From Nitrospira sp. UBA2082 (GTDB lineage: Bacteria; Nitrospirota; Nitrospiria; Nitrospirales; Nitrospiraceae): DNA of 43,727 nucleotides. Shown here piece by piece: positions 34,136 through 41,424 of this stretch (the first letter of the stretch is position 1; every line of letters begins with the position of its first letter). Where the stretch lies: positions 1 to 43,727 of the forward strand of contig DCZO01000018.1 in assembly GCA_002331335.1 (NCBI GenBank), given 5' to 3'. The notes below the pieces were generated by a model that was given only the letters and a program-made list of their open reading frames with translations, searched no databases and was not told where the DNA came from. Position numbers and translations under genes: made by a program.

Positions 34136-34423
34136 GTATCCTTCGAACTTCTGTATCACTACGCCGTCGCCACCGAAGATATTCCCCGCATCCCCTCGAA
34201 CCTTCACCGCCAGATCGCCAAAGCCATTGAGTTGCGTCTGGCTCGCGCGCCACACCAATACGGCGCACCACTTCGCAAAACATTACGAGGATATTGGAAG
34301 CTCCGCGTCGGGGATTATCGCGTCGTCTACCAGATTGAAGGAAACGAGGTTTGGATCCTGGGCATTCAGCACCGCAAGACGGTATACCAAGACATCCCGC
34401 AGAGACTTGGCGAATCGGAATAG
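34136..34423 (+). pseudogene. RelE/ParE-family toxin lacking a start codon
   Basis: The frame from 34136 encodes a RelE-like core: FELLYHYAVATEDIP, LHRQIAKAIELRLARAPHQYG, LRKTLRGYWKLRVGDYRVVY (the typical GxxRLRxGxYRVxY pattern) and GIQHRKTVYQDIP. It starts with GTA directly after the antitoxin TAA. No ATG, GTG or usable TTG lies before residue 33 (TTG at 34232, inside the core). Homologous coding therefore begins right at the stop codon, in frame with the antitoxin. Either the start codon has been lost (toxin silent) or expression uses a non-standard start, reinitiation or readthrough. Otherwise the reading frame is intact to its TAG. Confidence 0.7.
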
Positions 34424-34591
34424 TCGTCGCAGCACAACGACGAAATCAGATCGTGTGTTGTGCATCCGATAACTCAATAGTCAGACCAGACCCCGATTCC
34501 AGAACGGATTTGCGAGTCAGGCGTTTCAACTCGCAGAAGAATAATTAATACAAAACAAAGCCCGACCCCATCATTTATGAGACCGTTCATG

Positions 34592-35401
34592 CTATTGCAG
34601 ACGCGAGGTGAGCGTGGTGACGATGCCTTCTACGAGGACCATGAGTTCATTCGTAAGCGCTAGCAAGGGCTTTCCCTCGCAGATTCCTGGCTCGTTCACA
34701 ACTATGTCAAATCGAAACTGCTGCTTCGGGTTCGGCTCCTCATCAGGAGCACCAATGTATAGCTCAAAGCCAGGTTGCAGCGGAAACCCCTTGTCCGCCG
34801 GATTTAAGTAGAGGTCCATCGCCTCAAAGGCGTTGACGGCACCTTCTGAAAACCTCCCGCGCAGATGACCCGCCATCAGCTGCCCCAGATTGATGCCACC
34901 GGCTTGAGACCCCACTGTCAATAGTAACCGGTGCTTTTCGATGTTATTCAGGCGGTAGAGGCTCCAGAGAGAATCATTGCCACCCTTGTAGGGCTTGAGG
35001 GCGTCAATGGCGGCAAACGTCGCTTCAGAGGCGCCTTGTATCTTTCCAGCCTTTTTAGATTTGTATTTCTGCAGGTCGTCGGCGATCGGGAAGTAGATCC
35101 AGTTTGGATTTGGGGGGTTGTCACTCGTGTCTCGACAGACGATCTGATAGGCCAAGTGATCTAGCGCGCTCATGAGGTTCTGAATGACGTCACCGGCAAT
35201 CAATGGCAGGCAATCAGGCGTGGGCTCGACCTCGGTGACGTAGTAGATGAGTTTGCGGGTTGTCGTATCGTGCTTGTATCCCACCTTATAAGGCTTGGAA
35301 TCCAAGAATGAGCGCAACTGCCGCTGCAGCTCCGCATCGTGCTCCTTGGCCCGTTTGATCTTTAGCACGATGTGTCTGAGTCTCTCGTCGATCGATGCCA
35401 T
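34592..35401 (-). CDS. Hypothetical cytoplasmic protein
   Basis: About 270 residues, no signal or membrane segment, AT-richer than the flanks. Residues such as LIAGDVIQNLMSALDHLAYQI and LWSLYRLNNIEKHRLLLTV are helical with conserved-looking His/Asp/Asn positions (RLNNIEKHR), resembling a group of proteins of unknown function found next to mobile and defence genes. Start at 35401 (MASIDERLRH), since an in-frame TTG at 35434 places GAGAGGAG inside the gene. I cannot assign a role. Confidence 0.6.
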   Translation of the reverse strand: MASIDERLRHIVLKIKRAKEHDAELQRQLRSFLDSKPYKVGYKHDTTTRKLIYYVTEVEPTPDCLPLIAGDVIQNLMSALDHLAYQIVCRDTSDNPPNPNWIYFPIADDLQKYKSKKAGKIQGASEATFAAIDALKPYKGGNDSLWSLYRLNNIEKHRLLLTVGSQAGGINLGQLMAGHLRGRFSEGAVNAFEAMDLYLNPADKGFPLQPGFELYIGAPDEEPNPKQQFRFDIVVNEPGICEGKPLLALTNELMVLVEGIVTTLTSRLQ

Positions 35402-35475
35402 AGCTTTACTCGCTAACTTCTCCTCTCGGCCCAACTATGTTTAGGTGCAACCAAAATGTAGAGCAGGTCTTGCAA

Positions 35476-35640
35476 TCAAATCAGCCCGCGCTTCTGCAGG
35501 TAGTCTTTATCGATGACCGGGGTGGATTTGGGCAACTGGCTGCGCTCTTGAAGCAGCCGTTCGACGTACTTGCCGATCAGATCGATCTCAAGACTCACGG
35601 TATCTTTGACCTATTTCAGCCCGATCGAAGTCATTCTTGG
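35476..35640 (-). pseudogene. Remnant of the ribE 3' end
   Basis: Translated on the minus strand it reproduces the last 35 residues of RibE (from DLIGKYVERL to QKRGLI) without a change, then diverges; a TAG at 35611-35613 replaces the Gln codon before VNDP. The intact ribE ends at 36362, and its 3' end matches in the same orientation. The higBA module lies between the two copies. It is not a functional gene; it is either a partial duplication or one edge of an integrated element. Confidence 0.85.
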
Positions 35641-35650
35641 ATATGTGCTC

Positions 35651-35953
35651 TCAGGCAACATGCTGCTGAATGTGCCTCTCGATTTCTGGCCAAATTGTGC
35701 GCTTGGCTACTCGCAGGTCAAACTCTCCCTGGAGTCCGATCCAGAGATCCGATGACGTTCCCAAATACCGACTGAGCCGAAGTGCCGTATCGGCTGTAAT
35801 GGCGCGCTTTCCATTGACGATAGCGCTAATCCTGCCTGGCGACACATGGATCTCGCGGGCAAGCCGGTTGATACTGATGTCCATGGGCTTCATGAACTCT
35901 TCGAACAAAATTTCCCCGGGATGTATCGGGTCCAGCAGTCGTTTTCGTGCCAT
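35651..35953 (-). CDS. higA: HigA-like antitoxin, Xre family
   Basis: DNA-binding antitoxin of about 100 residues: LLDPIHPGEILFEEFMKPMDISINRLAREIHVSPGRISAIVNGKRAITADTALRLSRYLG is the HigA helix-turn-helix signature. The start at 35953 (MARKRLLD) has GAGGTG seven bases upstream; an ATG four codons earlier overlaps that site. It lies 8 bases after the higB stop, the usual reversed order (toxin first). Confidence 0.92.
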   Translation of the reverse strand: MARKRLLDPIHPGEILFEEFMKPMDISINRLAREIHVSPGRISAIVNGKRAITADTALRLSRYLGTSSDLWIGLQGEFDLRVAKRTIWPEIERHIQQHVA

Positions 35954-35961
35954 ATTACACC

Positions 35962-36240
35962 TCAATGGTAGTCCACAATCTCGACATCACGGGCATCGCC
36001 CTGAGCCCACACAAAACAAATCCTCCACTGATCGTTAATTCGAATGCTGTATTGCCCCTTCCGATTTCCACGCAAGGCTTCCAAGCGGTTTCCAGGCGGA
36101 ACGCGCAGATCTTCTAGCGATTTTGCCCGATGGAGCAGCAACAGCTTTCGTCTGGCGATCCTCTCAAATGCGCGGAAGCGCGGCACCTCTTCATCGGCAA
36201 ACAACGACTCGGTCGCCTTTGACCGAAATGACCGTATCAT
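35962..36240 (-). CDS. higB: HigB-like toxin, RelE superfamily
   Basis: mRNA endonuclease toxin of 92 residues. Signatures: MIRSFRSKATESLFADE at the start, LRVPPGNRLEALRGNRKGQYSIRINDQWRICFVW and DARDVEIVDYH at the end, which match HigB including the C-terminal His. It has no ribosome site and is predicted to be read from a near-leaderless transcript (promoter 36249-36277). Confidence 0.93.
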   Translation of the reverse strand: MIRSFRSKATESLFADEEVPRFRAFERIARRKLLLLHRAKSLEDLRVPPGNRLEALRGNRKGQYSIRINDQWRICFVWAQGDARDVEIVDYH

Positions 36241-36248
36241 GAGACGTC

Positions 36249-36277
36249 AGTCTATTCCGCTACACGGCATAGGTCAA
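36249..36277 (-). promoter_or_regulatory. Sigma70 promoter of higBA
   Basis: On the minus strand TTGACC (36277-36272), 17 bases, TAGACT (36254-36249). Transcription would begin at or next to the higB ATG at 36240, so a leaderless message is predicted, consistent with the missing ribosome site. Confidence 0.6.
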
Positions 36278-36287
36278 GCAGCCTATG
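36268..36287. promoter_or_regulatory. Palindrome CATAGG-N8-CCTATG, probable HigA operator
   Basis: Perfect 6-bp arms (36268-36273 and 36282-36287) covering the -35 box of the higBA promoter. This is the place expected for autorepression by the HigA antitoxin. Confidence 0.6.
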
Positions 36288-36361
36288 TTGCACAGGCGAG
36301 CGCGTCAGGGAAAATACAACTGAACACGATAGGAGGAAGAACCACGGCCCAGTCGCAGCGA

Positions 36362-37015
36362 TTAAATCAATCCCCGCTTTTGGAGGTAGTCTTTATCGAT
36401 TACCGGGGTGGATTTGGGCAACTGGCTGCGTTCTTGGAGGAGCCGTTCGACGTACTTGCCGATGAGGTCGGACTCCAGATTTACGGGATCGTTCACCTGT
36501 TTGATGCCCAGTGTCGTCACTTTGGCCGTGTGCGGAATGATGGCGACGCTGAATCCCCGGTCGGTCACCTCGTTAATCGTCAGGCTGATGCCGTCTACGG
36601 TAATCGAGCCCTTCGCCACGCAATAGCGCAGAATCTCCGGAGGCGCCCCGATGGTCAACAGGATGGCATTGCCGTCCTGATGCCGGCTGCGGATCACACC
36701 GACCCCATCCACATGGCCGGCTACCAAATGGCCGCCGATGCGTTCATTGAGCCTCATCGCTCGCTCCAGGTTGACCGGTGTTCCCGCTGTGAAGCTGTTG
36801 AGCGTCGTGACCGACAAGGTTTCGGGCGAGACTTCCACGGAGAAGTCGCGCTCGCTTCTCGATACCACCGTGAGACAGGTTCCATTCACACTCACGCTGT
36901 CGCCGATCTTCAGGTCGCCCATCACAGTCGAGGCCAGGATGCTGAATCTGGTCCCCGCCAGTGTTTTTTCCTGCGAGGCGATGGCGCCCATTTCTTCGAT
37001 AATACCGGTAAACAT
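36362..37015 (-). CDS. ribE: Riboflavin synthase, alpha chain
   Basis: Joins two lumazine molecules to give riboflavin. Two homologous lumazine-binding halves are visible: MFTGIIEEMGAI... VNGTCLTVVSR and GGHLVAGHVDGVG... VDGISLTINEV. Starts with the canonical MFTGIIEE. Last gene of the minus-strand operon that also holds ribD, 3.3 kb upstream. Its 3' end is copied in the remnant at 35476. Confidence 0.96.
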   Translation of the reverse strand: MFTGIIEEMGAIASQEKTLAGTRFSILASTVMGDLKIGDSVSVNGTCLTVVSRSERDFSVEVSPETLSVTTLNSFTAGTPVNLERAMRLNERIGGHLVAGHVDGVGVIRSRHQDGNAILLTIGAPPEILRYCVAKGSITVDGISLTINEVTDRGFSVAIIPHTAKVTTLGIKQVNDPVNLESDLIGKYVERLLQERSQLPKSTPVIDKDYLQKRGLI

Positions 37016-37062
37016 AATTGAGGTCCCCTTATTGCGCCGCCATTATAGCACCCTCCGACAGC

Positions 37063-38232
37063 CTATCGGCCTCTCATCGCGATCCAGAACACGCCACCCG
37101 CAACCAGTTGAATGCCCGCGATGATGGCAAACGCTTGCGAGTAACTCAGATTCGCAATCAGCACGCCCGCCAACAAGGGGCCGCTCGCATGGCCGATGTC
37201 CATGATCGTGCCCTGCATGCCCATGCCCGCTCCGAGTCGTTTGAACTCGGAACTGTCTGCCACCAGCGCCGAGGAGGACGAGGAAACCACCGCTTCGCCG
37301 AAACCAAATCCGGCGGACAACGCCACCAGGACCGCGAACATCGAGACCTGCGGGATACAGACGAATGTGCCCGCGCAGATCAGCAGGCCGATCATGATCA
37401 GCGGCTGCCGCCCTACCCGGTCGGACACGCGCCCCATGATCGGCTTGGAAAAGAACGACGTAAAGGCTTGGACGGTGAACAACAGACCGACCTCTCCCGG
37501 ATTCAGCCCCGCCGAAACTCCGTATAGCGGCAAAAAGGCCATCAACGCGCCGTTGGCAATCATCTTGGCGCCATCGGTCATGCTGGTGATCAGCACGATC
37601 TTGTTCTTGGCCACGGCGGCAAATCCCCTCCACATCTCGTCCAACACGACCGCCACGCCCTTGTCCTTCCGCTGCGGTACCGCGACATCGAGATGCAGAC
37701 TGTAGAACAGCGCCATCCCGATACAGCCGAACACACCGGCCGTAACGAACGCCGCGGAGAATCCCGCCGTGTGAATGAGATATCCGCCGAGAAAAGGTCC
37801 CAGCAGCGCGCCGGACTGCGTGCAGGCCGTATAGGTGCCGAGGGCTGCGCCGCGCCGTTCCCGATAGAGCTCCGCGACGGTAGCCAGAGCACTCGGAGCA
37901 AAAATCGCGGTGGCAAGACCGTGGAGAAACCGCAATGCCGTCAACGCATCCAAGTCCGTAATGAAGGGATAGAGAAACGGCGGCAACCCGAACGCCACCA
38001 CACCGATCCGCAATAGCAACCGCCTTCCATAAATATCAGAGAGGGCACCGGACGGCAGCTTCAGCAACACGCCAGTCAAGGTCGAAACGGAGACGATCAG
38101 GCCAATTCGCTCCGGACTCGCACCGAGCGATTCAGCAAATAATGAGAGTGCGGGCATCCGCACCATGTTGTAGCTGATAAAAGAGAAGATGCCGACCGTA
38201 CAGATGAGCAGGAAGCTCCGCGACGTGGTCAT
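37063..38232 (-). CDS. Major facilitator superfamily transporter
   Basis: Twelve-segment inner-membrane transporter. MFS motif A is in the 2-3 loop (GALSDIYGRRLLLRIG) and repeated in the second half (GRVSDRVGRQPLIM). 389 residues, drug-efflux-like by pattern. It starts in overlap with the upstream gene (ATGA), 47 bases before ribE. In this operon it could export or import a flavin or related compound (inference); no specific family could be fixed. Confidence 0.88.
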   Translation of the reverse strand: MTTSRSFLLICTVGIFSFISYNMVRMPALSLFAESLGASPERIGLIVSVSTLTGVLLKLPSGALSDIYGRRLLLRIGVVAFGLPPFLYPFITDLDALTALRFLHGLATAIFAPSALATVAELYRERRGAALGTYTACTQSGALLGPFLGGYLIHTAGFSAAFVTAGVFGCIGMALFYSLHLDVAVPQRKDKGVAVVLDEMWRGFAAVAKNKIVLITSMTDGAKMIANGALMAFLPLYGVSAGLNPGEVGLLFTVQAFTSFFSKPIMGRVSDRVGRQPLIMIGLLICAGTFVCIPQVSMFAVLVALSAGFGFGEAVVSSSSSALVADSSEFKRLGAGMGMQGTIMDIGHASGPLLAGVLIANLSYSQAFAIIAGIQLVAGGVFWIAMRGR

Positions 38233-39026
38233 GGGGCAGGCAGGCTCCCCAGCGCCTGCCTCATGAACGCGACATCGGCGTCCGAAAGCGCAGGCGGCTC
38301 TATCGCTTTTGATAGGACGCGATCCGGCTGTTGCCGCATCGCCATCCCCAATCGATTGACGGTCTCCACGCCCTTTTTCAACTTCCCTCCCGCGATTCCT
38401 CCGATCAGCGGGCGCAGGAGCGAGACCAGTCCCGAAAGCAAGCGATTGTCCAACTTGGTGTAGGCCACCAATGTACTGTCTATCATTTCACGGCTCACCT
38501 GATCGCGCACCACATTCATTCTGAGGAAGACCACCGCTTTCCCTGAGATATGGTGAAGCAATCGGCCCTTATGTGTTCCCTCAAGAAAATAGATACGGGA
38601 CGTCGCATCTTCATACACCAGTTCTACGATGCCCTTTGTCCCCTCGCCGTCATCGCCCCAGAAGCGGCCGGAGCCCCGGTATTCTGACGAATACAGACCG
38701 AAGCCGAGGCGATGGATCAATGTGGCGGCAAGAGGCGGGCGATCTAACAGATACCGATACATCGACTCGGATAAGGCGACCCGGACCGGCCCCACAGTGC
38801 TGGTAGTCGTGTAGTCGTGAACGATCGGCTGAAGCCGGCATGCCCACTCCCGATTGATCTTCTCGACGGGAAACACCATGCCGCCATGATGCGGCGAGAG
38901 CAGACAGCTGTCCGACCACCCAGGTCTCGCATACAGAACCAACTCCAGGCCTAGGGCAACGACCAACACCCCCACCCTGGTCGCCCACGCGCTCGGTGGA
39001 TCGGAGACCCGTAATTCGGCACTCAT
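38229..39026 (-). CDS. Exported protein of unknown function
   Basis: 265 residues. A hydrophobic segment (ATRVGVLVVALGLELVLYARPGWS) near the start gives a signal anchor. The body has two clear regions: VALSESMYRYLLDRPPLAATLIHRLGFGLYSSEYRG and KAVVFLRMNVVRDQVSREMIDSTLVAYTKLDNRLLSGLVSLLRPLIGG; the latter resembles START/SRPBCC-like lipid-binding folds in layout, but I cannot assign it. Overlaps both neighbouring genes by 4 bases (ATGA). Confidence 0.65.
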   Translation of the reverse strand: MSAELRVSDPPSAWATRVGVLVVALGLELVLYARPGWSDSCLLSPHHGGMVFPVEKINREWACRLQPIVHDYTTTSTVGPVRVALSESMYRYLLDRPPLAATLIHRLGFGLYSSEYRGSGRFWGDDGEGTKGIVELVYEDATSRIYFLEGTHKGRLLHHISGKAVVFLRMNVVRDQVSREMIDSTLVAYTKLDNRLLSGLVSLLRPLIGGIAGGKLKKGVETVNRLGMAMRQQPDRVLSKAIEPPALSDADVAFMRQALGSLPAP

Positions 39027-40309
39027 GGCTGATTTGGAACCGTGATTGTGAGTTGAACGGAAAAGAGTTCTCGAGGATCTTGTCGCAACCTTGCCTGCCG
39101 AAGCAAGGTCTCCAGCGACGGTCTGACCACTCCGTTAAACGAGACCTGCCCATTGGTCAAAACCGTCACCGGCTTTGAGAGATCGACGAGCCGGTCATTC
39201 AAAAAGATGCTATAGCGCCGGACTCGTTCCGCGCTTACCTCAATACGATTCGTTCGCTTGATCGAGGCATCGAGCTTCGCGTATTCCCGGCGCGTGATCC
39301 TTTCATCCCGTTTATCGACCAGATCCTCTGAAAATGCAGCGATCGGGTCGGTCGACTCCAGACGCAACCAACTGAACGCCTGAAAGTGGGAGGCCTCCCG
39401 CACCACCGTCAGCCTGGCCGGCAACGGCTCTCGGCGCCGGCCATTGAGCCACGTCACAAGATCCGGCAACTCTTCTTTGGGAAAGTAGTGGCCGCCCGCC
39501 ATCGGATGTTCACGTTCATGCTCACGATACATATACGAGTAGCCCAGCCGGTCCAGCTCACGCGAAATCGACCGGCTCAACTCTACCGGCATCACCTGGT
39601 CCTTCGCGCCATGAATGATGTAGATCGGGGTGTTGCGAAGATTCGCCAGGAACGGCATGAGGATGTCGTCGAGGCCGCTGGCCATCGGCGCGATCCCGGC
39701 AAACAATGGCGCATGGTGCATCCCCATCAGCCAGGTACCGATCCCTCCATTCGACATGCCCGTCAGAAAAATCCTGTCCGGATCGACGTGGTAGCGTGCG
39801 CGAAGCTCGCGGATCGTTGCCAAAACCAGCTCTTCAGCCCGCCGCGTGAACCAGGCGCCGGAAGGATAGGTCGGACAGGCCAGGAGATAGCCCTCGCCCA
39901 ACCGCGCCTGCCATCGCTCGAGATAAGCATCCCCGGTGAAGCCTGCTCCGTGCAAACAGACCACCAATCCAATACTCTTTGAGGGGTCATATGTGGCTGG
40001 AATTGAGAGGGACAAGGGATAGGCTCGTCCGCGCACGACAACTTGTTCTTCAGGAAACATCCCGGTAGGTTGCGGCCCATAGACTCGTCCAGTATGGATG
40101 ATGTCCGCAACCCGCTCGATGGACGCATTCGGATGGGCCTGAATGACTTTCAGAATGCGGTCGGCTTCTTCACTGTCCGTGACATCCAAATATTGGAAGA
40201 CCGTCGCCGGAAGGTTCTTGGATTCATCCGCTGGGCCGGCGACAAGACTCGAACTGGCATGCACACAGCCCCATGAAAGAAGGAGCGCAACGAGGATGAC
40301 GCCGATCAC
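39023..40309 (-). CDS. Exported alpha/beta hydrolase (esterase/depolymerase-like)
   Basis: 428 residues. A signal peptide with a possible lipobox (LLSWGC, Cys15). The hydrolase core: LVVCLHGAGFTGD (oxyanion region), the nucleophile elbow GMSNGG, the acid Asp in IIHGAKDQVMP and the base His in HPMAGGHYFP. Similar to PHB-depolymerase/LpqC-type esterases. A C-terminal domain of about 150 residues is added (NRIEVSAERVRRYSIFLNDRLVDLSKPVTVLTNGQ), which looks beta-sandwich-like. Starts with GTG overlapping the ribD stop. Confidence 0.82.
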   Translation of the reverse strand: MIGVILVALLLSWGCVHASSSLVAGPADESKNLPATVFQYLDVTDSEEADRILKVIQAHPNASIERVADIIHTGRVYGPQPTGMFPEEQVVVRGRAYPLSLSIPATYDPSKSIGLVVCLHGAGFTGDAYLERWQARLGEGYLLACPTYPSGAWFTRRAEELVLATIRELRARYHVDPDRIFLTGMSNGGIGTWLMGMHHAPLFAGIAPMASGLDDILMPFLANLRNTPIYIIHGAKDQVMPVELSRSISRELDRLGYSYMYREHEREHPMAGGHYFPKEELPDLVTWLNGRRREPLPARLTVVREASHFQAFSWLRLESTDPIAAFSEDLVDKRDERITRREYAKLDASIKRTNRIEVSAERVRRYSIFLNDRLVDLSKPVTVLTNGQVSFNGVVRPSLETLLRQARLRQDPRELFSVQLTITVPNQP

Positions 40310-41424
40310 AGATCGCCTTCCAGGACGAGATCCTCCCCGATCGAACGAGTCTTCATGTTACGCAGCCGCAGTGCCGAGGCCAGGCTCGCCGGGCTCTTGC
40401 CGCCGATGACCCCCTTCGCATCAACGCCGCCGAGCAGTGCCGGCGCCACGTAGAGGCGAACGTGCTGGACAAGATGGGCCTTCAACATGGCTGCGTGAAG
40501 TTCGCCGCCGCCTTCCAAGAGGAGAGCAGTCACCCCACGTTGACCAAGTTCCCGCATCAAGGCAGGGAGAGAAACTTTCCCTCGCAGGCTGGGAAGAGTG
40601 AGCACTTCGACGCCGCGTTTCACAAGTTCCTGTCTCCGAGTGGCCTCGGCCGAATTAGTCGTGACTACCAGCGTCTTGGCCTGTTTCTGGCGAGAGAGCA
40701 TCTGCGCCCTCAGAGGAATGCGCAATGAACTGTCCACGACTACCCGAAGCGGCTGTCTCGATGCCAATTTTCTCAGATGGGGACCCGTTCGAGCCGTCAG
40801 AGCAGGGTCGTCGGCCAGCACCGTACCAATCCCCACCAACACGGCGTCCATCTCGCTCCGAAGCTGATGAACCTCTTTCCGTGACTGCTTGCCGGTGATC
40901 CACTTCGACTCACCCGAGGCTGCCGCAATTTTTCCATCGAGCGTCATCCCGGCTTTCAGGATCACATAGGGGCGCTTTGTTGTGATCCAATGGACATAGG
41001 CCCGGTTTAGTTTCTCGGCCTCCAGCCGAGCGACGCCGACGGCAACGGAGAGTCCGGCCCGCCGGAGCGCCGCAGCCCCCTTCCCCTTCACTGATGGATT
41101 CGGATCGGTCATGGCAATGACCACGCGACGGACGCCGGAGCGAAGGATTTCAGGAACACAAGGGGGAGTTCGTTTCTTAAGATGACAGCAGGGTTCGAGC
41201 GTTACATAGAGCGTGGCGCCTTTGGCTCGGCGGCCAGCCTGTCGAAGCGCGGGAATTTCGGCATGAGGCAGGCCTGGGCGGAGATGAAACCCCTGCCCGA
41301 CTATCCGGCCCTGTTTGACGACCAGAGCCCCGACCATCGGATTTGGACTGGCCGTAGCACGGCCCTTGGCCGCCAAGCGAAGGGCCAGGAACATGTAGTG
41401 GTAATCTTGTTGGCTGTTGGTCAC
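40306..41424 (-). CDS. ribD: Riboflavin biosynthesis deaminase/reductase
   Basis: Bifunctional enzyme: deaminates the pyrimidine intermediate and then reduces its ribosyl side chain with NADPH. The zinc deaminase domain has HAE (His54, Glu56) and EPCCHLKKRTPPC (Cys79 or 80, Cys89). The reductase domain follows with LKAGMTLDGKIAAASGESKWITG and VDSSLRIPLRAQML, ending in LLLEGGGELHAAML. GTG start at 41424 overlapping the ppdK stop (GTGA). Three unrelated genes separate it from ribE in the same operon. Confidence 0.95.
   Translation of the reverse strand: MTNSQQDYHYMFLALRLAAKGRATASPNPMVGALVVKQGRIVGQGFHLRPGLPHAEIPALRQAGRRAKGATLYVTLEPCCHLKKRTPPCVPEILRSGVRRVVIAMTDPNPSVKGKGAAALRRAGLSVAVGVARLEAEKLNRAYVHWITTKRPYVILKAGMTLDGKIAAASGESKWITGKQSRKEVHQLRSEMDAVLVGIGTVLADDPALTARTGPHLRKLASRQPLRVVVDSSLRIPLRAQMLSRQKQAKTLVVTTNSAEATRRQELVKRGVEVLTLPSLRGKVSLPALMRELGQRGVTALLLEGGGELHAAMLKAHLVQHVRLYVAPALLGGVDAKGVIGGKSPASLASALRLRNMKTRSIGEDLVLEGDL

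Noticed and set aside
36241..41424. FMN riboswitch upstream of rib genes
   Set aside because: ribD is translationally coupled to ppdK and no RFN-element pattern was seen in the gaps inspected.
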